This document shows positions 1-2,924 of a stretch of DNA of 5,236 bases, piece after piece. The DNA is from Spirochaetia bacterium (GTDB lineage: Bacteria > Spirochaetota > UBA4802 > UBA5550). The stretch spans positions 1-5,236 of the forward strand of contig JAITPE010000161.1 of the NCBI GenBank assembly GCA_031289575.1. Reading direction: 5' to 3'. Position 1 is the first letter of the stretch. Every line of letters begins with the position of its first letter. The notes beneath the pieces were generated by a model. It searched no databases and was not told the DNA's origin. It saw only the letters and a list, made by a program, of their open reading frames with translations. A program made the translations under genes and the position numbers.

Positions 1-111
1 TTGGAACCCGTCCTCCTGAAGCATCGGCTTTTCGCGGGCAAGGTATTGATCGTTTATGTTGCCCGGCAGGTCGGCAAGACCACGCTGGCGCAACGAGTGC
101 TGGCGAAGTAA
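1..111 (+). pseudogene. N-terminal remnant of an AAA_14/DUF4143-type ATPase
   Basis: The frame is open from the first base (TTG) and gives 36 codons before TAA at 109-111. Residues 13-36 read GKVLIVYVARQVGKTTLAQ and then RVLAK, which is the P-loop region near the start of ATP-binding proteins of the AAA_14/DUF4143 group. These proteins usually have a form like YGARQVGKTTL. Here the first Walker A glycine is replaced by valine (GTT at 58-60, one base from GGT), while G25, K26 and T27 remain. Intact members run to roughly 400 residues, and in-frame reading after the TAA gives nothing ATPase-like, so more than a point nonsense mutation is involved. The true start may lie left of the window. I infer a non-functional fragment. 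Its intact relatives are common accessory genes of uncertain function. Confidence 0.7.
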
Positions 112-114
112 CCA

Positions 115-139
115 TCCCCGGCAGAGCCGGTGGATTTTC
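115..139 (+). terminator. Possible intrinsic terminator after the ATPase fragment
   Basis: CCGGC (118-122) and GCCGG (126-130) pair around an AGA loop. TCC (115-117) and GGA (132-134) extend the stem past one bulged T, and TTTT follows at 135-138. It starts three bases after the stop codon at 109-111. The T-run is short, so this may simply be a GC-rich intergenic repeat. Confidence 0.35.
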
Positions 140-175
140 CGATTTGTTTAATGGAGCATTGTTTCCATTCAGATT

Positions 176-563
176 TCATTTCCAACCTCCATTTTCTTTT
201 AGCCGTTTCTGCATCTGTTTCAAAGTGTCAAGGTATGCCTTTTCTACTTCGGACAACTCATCGGAAGTTAGCGTTTTATATGTCTCGTATTCGCGCTGCG
301 CTTTCTCTCCCGCTGCTTCGTGGCTGACGCTGCCGGCGTTTTCCAAAACACCCACGCCGAAATCGCGGGAGAAATTATCAAGGGTTTTCAGCCAGTCTTT
401 CATGTATATCGGTTCGTGCCTTTCGGCTTTGAGTTCTGCCATATCGAAAAATGCGTTGACCATTCGGCGCAGTGCGAACTTTTTCGCTCGCCCGAATGTC
501 GCGGATTCGTTCGAGCAGTTCTTTCCAATAAACCCCGCCCCATTCCGCTATAGCCTTTGTCAA
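176..563 (-). pseudogene. rhuM: RhuM-family protein remnant, internally deleted and frameshifted
   Basis: Two overlapping minus-strand frames together spell parts of one RhuM-type protein. The upstream frame (from 563) gives YWKELLERIRDIRASEK, the segment before the family's central region. At about 478-486 the match moves to the other frame, which reads KFALRRMVNAFFDMAELKA, then PIYMKDWLKTLDNF, then an AGSVSHEAAGEKA segment, ending at TGA (176-178). This C-terminal block resembles the family's MYMKDW...LDDFL...HAGKISHE pattern. In full-length relatives roughly 100 residues separate the two blocks, and the N-terminal part is also absent here, with an in-frame stop shortly upstream of 563. The gene is therefore an N-truncated, internally deleted pseudogene. 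RhuM proteins are often found in islands and near restriction-modification genes; their function is poorly known. Family recognition is from memory of conserved motifs. Confidence 0.7.
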
Positions 564-705
564 TAGGAAAAACGTTATTTGACCAAATCAACGCCGGTAG
601 CGATTTAAAATTAGGGGTCAGAGCCACTCTTCTGGCCTCGGGGCGGACTGTGCCAATTCGGTGCCAAGCACAACAGCATAAACTTAAGGAATCAATGAAG
701 AAAAT

Positions 706-792
706 AACCGCAAAGTCAAAGAAGTCGCAGAAGGTTTTTAGGTCAAAATTTAACTTTTTCCTTCCTTATTCGACTTATTCAACTTCGTGGTT
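706..792. repeat. Imperfect 29-bp inverted repeat
   Basis: The left arm (706-734) starts AACCGCAAAGTC and ends AGAAGG. The reverse complement of the right arm (764-792) starts AACCACGAAGTT and ends AATAAGG. By hand alignment 22 of 29 positions agree without gaps. The arms enclose 29 AT-rich bases (735-763). Each arm has a rough 9-base periodicity: TTATTCGAC is followed by TTATTCAAC in the right arm, and AAGTC recurs at 9 bases in the left. The element could be a MITE-like or REP-like intergenic repeat, or a large RNA hairpin. No target-site duplication was recognised. Confidence 0.6.
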
Positions 793-841
793 AAAAATTC
801 TTTGTTTGCCCCCTAAAAATAATTTGCTACCTCAACGCCTC

Positions 842-871
842 CCGTAGCGGTCGCAATAACCGCCCCTACGG
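842..871. repeat. Compact bulged hairpin (REP-like)
   Basis: CCGTAG (842-847) pairs with CTACGG (866-871) and CGGT (848-851) pairs with ACCG (859-862). The loop is CGCAATA and three C bases bulge on the 3' side. The total is 10 base pairs, and it is much richer in GC than its surroundings. No T-run follows on the plus strand, so it is not a convincing terminator. Similar GTAGGGGCG-type sequences occur as dispersed intergenic repeats in many bacteria. Confidence 0.5.
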
Positions 872-958
872 ACGGCTCTACTTCAAAAACAAAATCCCCC
901 ACTTGATTTTACTTCTTGACAAACTGTCCGCTTTATTTTTCCCTTTTTCCTTAACATA

Positions 959-977
959 TATAATCTGACGGAGGTGG
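959..977 (+). promoter_or_regulatory. TATAAT box and strong ribosome binding site before the 982 ORF
   Basis: TATAAT lies at 959-964 and GGAGGTGG at 970-977, four bases before ATG at 982. The nearest TTGACA (916-921) is 37 bases upstream of the TATAAT, too far for a standard pair, and the position 17 bases upstream is only T-rich. The TATAAT and ribosome site are so close together that a transcript from that TATAAT would start at or inside the ribosome site. The ribosome site is good; the promoter is doubtful. Confidence 0.3.
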
Positions 978-981
978 ATCT

Positions 982-1035
982 ATGTATGAGGTAAATGCGC
1001 CTTTTAACAACAATCAGGCAGAACGGGATTTGCAG
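982..1035 (+). mobile_element. IS66-family transposase C-terminal motif remnant
   Basis: The first 18 codons after ATG read MYEVNAPFNNNQAERDLQ. IS66 transposases carry a block of the form (F)MYDFxVPFDNNQAERDLRM near the end of the catalytic domain, and the E in NNQAERD is thought to be the last acidic residue of the DDE triad. The match starts at or just before the Met and stops at about residue 18; the family's following KxKQKISG segment is absent. No other part of an IS66 element and no terminal repeats were found, so this is a scrap of about 54 bases. Confidence 0.6.
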
Positions 1036-1221
1036 AAGCAGTTCTGCAAAAGCCCGAGTGTTATTATAACATACGGCGGCGTTGATTATACTTTTGAATC
1101 AGTACCAGAAAGTACGGTAACGGCAAGTATTGGTAACAGTGGTGGTCCTTTTTATCATTCAAGCGGAGTAGGTATCACTATCAGTGTTCAGGTTGCGTCA
1201 TTCTGGATTGGCGAATCATAA
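982..1221 (+). CDS. Hypothetical 79-aa ORF with IS66-derived start
   Basis: The ORF runs from ATG at 982 to TAA at 1219-1221, behind a strong GGAGGTGG site. Residues 1-18 derive from an IS66 transposase (see separate entry). Residues 19-79 belong to no family I can name; they are rich in Ser, Gly, Val and Ile and include TASIGNSGGPFYH. GNSGGP resembles the active-site serine motif of trypsin-like proteases, but the His and Asp regions are missing and the segment is too short, so the likeness is probably chance. There is no signal peptide or membrane segment. The last 34 bases overlap, on the opposite strand, the antitoxin remnant at 1188-1385. It may be a decayed junction product that happens to stay open, or a small chimeric gene that is still translated. 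Confidence 0.35.
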   Translation: MYEVNAPFNNNQAERDLQKQFCKSPSVIITYGGVDYTFESVPESTVTASIGNSGGPFYHSSGVGITISVQVASFWIGES

Positions 1222-1385
1222 TCTTTTCTAAATTTTATTTTTCCTTTCAGTTCCTTGATGTTTTTCCTTTTTCTATTATCAACATATTCCTTTAAGGCTG
1301 TTTCAATTAATTCCCTCTTGGTGGAAATAGCTTGAGAGTACTTAAAGGCTTTTCCTCCTGTGCATGTTCTGCACTGACAAAGCAA
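1188..1385 (-). pseudogene. Orphan VapB-type antitoxin fragment
   Basis: The minus-strand frame from TTG at 1385 to TGA at 1188-1190 gives 65 residues. Residues 12-57 (about 1352 down to 1215) read KAFKYSQAISTKRELIETA, then LKEYVDNRKRK, NIKELKGKI and KFRKDYD. This is the C-terminal two-thirds of the VapB/DUF2191 antitoxins, which pair with PIN-domain VapC toxins. The usual N-terminal strand (a form like RTNIxID) for DNA binding is replaced by unrelated LCQCRTCTGG. The tail after DYD (SPIQNDAT) also departs from the usual pattern. No ATG or ribosome site precedes TTG. No vapC follows downstream on the minus strand, where the IS66 scrap lies instead. I infer a fragment cut at both ends. The family match is strong; current function is unlikely. 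Confidence 0.7.
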
Positions 1386-1430
1386 TCTATAACCGCAGAT
1401 ACGTTTTTCGTCAATTAAAACTCAGCATAG

Positions 1431-1471
1431 TAAAAAAAATAAAAAATAAATAATAAATAAATCTAAAAAAA
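1431..1471 (+). promoter_or_regulatory. A-rich tract, possible UP element
   Basis: Positions 1431-1471 are A or T except for one C at 1463, with A-runs of six to eight bases. The tract ends two bases before the -35 hexamer of the hydroxylase operon. Such tracts can bind the RNA polymerase alpha subunit C-terminal domain or bend DNA, and would be expected to strengthen the promoter. Confidence 0.45.
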
Positions 1472-1472
1472 C

Positions 1473-1501
1473 TTGACATAGTTGTAAAGCAATTTTAGAC
1501 T
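1473..1501 (+). promoter_or_regulatory. Sigma-70-type promoter of the Mo hydroxylase operon
   Basis: TTGACA at 1473-1478 matches the -35 consensus fully. After a 17-base spacer, TAGACT at 1496-1501 matches four of six -10 positions, including the first T, the A at position 2 and the last T. Transcription would start near 1508, giving a leader of about 60 bases before ATG at 1568. The strong -35 and the A-rich upstream tract with a weaker -10 fit a promoter that is held off by a repressor. It points straight into the three hydroxylase genes, and no gene intervenes. Confidence 0.7.
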
Positions 1502-1528
1502 GATAAAGACTTTACAACACTGTAAAGT
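1481..1528. promoter_or_regulatory. Putative operator: three TGTAAAG/CTTTACA half-sites
   Basis: GTTGTAAAG (1481-1489), within the -35/-10 spacer, has a perfect 9-base inverted copy CTTTACAAC at 1510-1518. That copy also forms a second dyad with the next half-site: ACTTTACA (1509-1516), ACAC, TGTAAAGT (1521-1528). One half-site thus lies inside the promoter and two lie at the start of the transcript, where a bound protein would block RNA polymerase or cause looping between sites. The sites match no operator I can name with confidence. The second dyad is also an RNA hairpin followed by T-rich sequence to 1533, so attenuation is an alternative reading. Confidence 0.6.
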
Positions 1529-1567
1529 TTTTTAAACTAAAAATATATAAAAATAAAGGAGATCACT

Positions 1568-2443
1568 ATGGCAGTATTCTATCGAAGATTACCAAAATTC
1601 GAGTATCTGCAGCCCGACAGCCTTGAAGAGGTTCTTTCGCTTATGTCGGCAAACAGGGAGAAGGCAAAAATTGCGGCGGGAGGAACCGATTTAATCGTAC
1701 AGCTCCGAAGGAGAGAGATTCCTACTCCCGATTATGTACTTGATATTAAAAAAATATCACTGTTAAAAAATTTAACGGCGGATCAGCAGGGGCTGAAAAT
1801 CGGCGCGCTGGTACCCATAGCGGAAATCGCCGCGTCCGAAAGCGTTAAAAAAAACTTTCAGGCGCTGGCTCAGTCGTCCATAAACATAGCCTCGCCGCAG
1901 ATACGCAACAGGGCGACCTTTACCGGCAATATATGCAACGCGGTTCCCTCGGCCGACAGCGCGCCGCCGCTGCTTGTGCTTGACGCGTCCGTCAAGCTCA
2001 AGAGCGTTAAGGGCGAGCGCAGCGTCCCCATTGCCGAGTTCTTCACCGGGGTGCGCAAAACAGCAATATCGCCCGATGAGATTGTTACCGAAATTTTTGT
2101 TCCGCAGCCGGCTTCCGGCGCTAAGTCAATCTATCACAAGCACTCACAGCGCCACTCAATGGACTTGGCCCTTGTGGGCGCGGCGGTCTACAGCATTAAA
2201 GAGGGCGATACATGCCGCGAAATAAGAATCGCGCTCGGCGCTGTCGCGCCTACGCCCATGAGAGCGGCAAAGGCCGAAAAAATACTCAGCGGGCATAAGG
2301 TGACGCAGCAGCTCATAGACGAGGCGGCGCACTCCGCGGCAGCGGAATGCAGCCCGATTGACGACCACAGGGCATCGGCCGAGTACAGGCGCGACATGGT
2401 ACAGGTGCTTGTAAGGCGCGCGCTTACAGAAATTCTTTTATAG
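1568..2443 (+). CDS. Molybdenum hydroxylase FAD-binding (medium) subunit
   Basis: This 291-residue protein is the FAD subunit of a xanthine dehydrogenase/CO dehydrogenase-family enzyme, which takes electrons from the 2Fe-2S clusters and passes them to an acceptor such as NAD+ or ferredoxin. AAGGTDLIV (residues 36-44) is the first FAD pyrophosphate-binding loop, and QIRNRATFTGNICNAVP followed by SADSAPPL (111-135) is the second. The usual first Gly of the TxGGN motif is Thr here (T119). The C-terminal domain ends with the typical SAEYRRDMVQVLVRRAL pattern. Length is normal for the family. Only three cysteines are present and there is no inserted 4Fe-4S segment like that of 4-hydroxybenzoyl-CoA reductase beta subunits. 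ATG at 1568 is preceded by AAAGGAG at 1555-1561, and no earlier in-frame start fits. There is no signal peptide, so it is cytosolic. It is the first gene of the operon, and its TAG overlaps the next ribosome site. Confidence 0.95.
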   Translation: MAVFYRRLPKFEYLQPDSLEEVLSLMSANREKAKIAAGGTDLIVQLRRREIPTPDYVLDIKKISLLKNLTADQQGLKIGALVPIAEIAASESVKKNFQALAQSSINIASPQIRNRATFTGNICNAVPSADSAPPLLVLDASVKLKSVKGERSVPIAEFFTGVRKTAISPDEIVTEIFVPQPASGAKSIYHKHSQRHSMDLALVGAAVYSIKEGDTCREIRIALGAVAPTPMRAAKAEKILSGHKVTQQLIDEAAHSAAAECSPIDDHRASAEYRRDMVQVLVRRALTEILL

Positions 2444-2453
2444 GAGAGACATC

Positions 2454-2921
2454 ATGAAAAAAATAAAAATAACAGTAAACGGCAAAGACTACGAGGCCGA
2501 TGTAAAGCCGCACGAAACTCTCCTTGAGTTTATACGCGAGGACCTTGGCCTTGCGGGAACAAAAGAGGGATGCAGCGTGGGCGAATGCGGAGCCTGCACC
2601 GTCATCATGAACGGAAAAACAGTTAACTCCTGCCTTGTCCTTGCCGCGGAGGCTGACGGCTCATCGGTAATTACAATAGAGGGTTTGGCCGACGGAGACA
2701 ATCTCCATCCAATACAAGAGGCGTTTGTCGAAAAGGGAGGCCTGCAGTGCGGTTTCTGCACGCCTGGAATGATTCTTTCAACCAAGGTACTGCTCGACAG
2801 CAATCCGAATCCGTCAGATGAAGAAATAAGCAAGGGGCTTGAAGGCAATTTTTGCCGCTGCACAGGCTACATAAAAATATTCGAGTCGGTGAGAGACGCC
2901 GCTCAAAGAATAAGGGGGTAA
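2454..2921 (+). CDS. Molybdenum hydroxylase 2Fe-2S (small) subunit
   Basis: This 155-residue electron-transfer subunit is of the usual length and carries both expected 2Fe-2S clusters. C40, C45, C48 and C60 form the plant-ferredoxin-type cluster (GCSVGECGACT), next to the surface and FAD. C99, C102, C134 and C136 (QCGFCTPGM and FCRCTGY) form the second cluster, next to the molybdopterin. Q98, before C99, is the conserved residue that contacts the pterin. All eight ligands are intact. The protein starts directly with the ferredoxin fold (MKKIKITVNGK) and has no twin-arginine signal, so the enzyme is cytosolic, unlike periplasmic relatives. AGGAGA at 2442-2447 overlaps the stop of the FAD gene, and the gap between genes is 10 bases, pointing to one transcript and coupled translation. 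Confidence 0.97.
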   Translation: MKKIKITVNGKDYEADVKPHETLLEFIREDLGLAGTKEGCSVGECGACTVIMNGKTVNSCLVLAAEADGSSVITIEGLADGDNLHPIQEAFVEKGGLQCGFCTPGMILSTKVLLDSNPNPSDEEISKGLEGNFCRCTGYIKIFESVRDAAQRIRG

Positions 2922-2924
2922 ATC

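Larger units (their letters stand above)
564..958. other. Gene-free spacer with small repeats
   Basis: I find no convincing protein in either strand of this stretch. The plus-strand frame from 557 to 847 is open, but it reads through an inverted repeat and resembles no known family. The region holds a short direct repeat (GTGCCAA at 650-656 and 661-667, separated by TTCG), the inverted repeat at 706-792, the hairpin at 842-871, and a pyrimidine-rich run at about 930-952. A TTGACA at 916-921 has no matching -10 element at normal distance. The text AGGGGTCAGAG at 613-623 resembles sequences I associate with small transposon or REP-type ends, but that link is weak. Confidence 0.6.

Noticed and set aside
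144..566. 140-codon plus-strand frame
   Set aside because: It is the complement of the RhuM remnant, and its Phe/Ser-rich translation is typical of a reverse-strand shadow.
557..847. 96-codon plus-strand frame through the gene-free spacer
   Set aside because: No family likeness and no ribosome site; it passes straight through the inverted repeat at 706-792, whose structure accounts for the Lys/Ser-rich stretch.
916..964. TTGACA (916-921) and TATAAT (959-964) as one promoter
   Set aside because: The spacer is 37 bases, about twice the usual 17, so they cannot act as a standard pair.
1108..1152. GNSGGP as a serine protease active site
   Set aside because: The His and Asp parts of a trypsin-like fold are missing, and the ORF is only 79 residues with an IS66-derived start.
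1431..1471. AT-rich tract as a replication origin
   Set aside because: There are no DnaA boxes, iterons or replication genes nearby; its position just before a -35 box fits a promoter element better.
1568..2443. True 4-hydroxybenzoyl-CoA reductase beta subunit
   Set aside because: The inserted cysteine-containing 4Fe-4S segment of that subunit is absent; the protein has normal length and three scattered cysteines.
2489..2863. 124-codon minus-strand frame
   Set aside because: Antisense to the 2Fe-2S subunit, which has all eight cluster cysteines; shadow frame.
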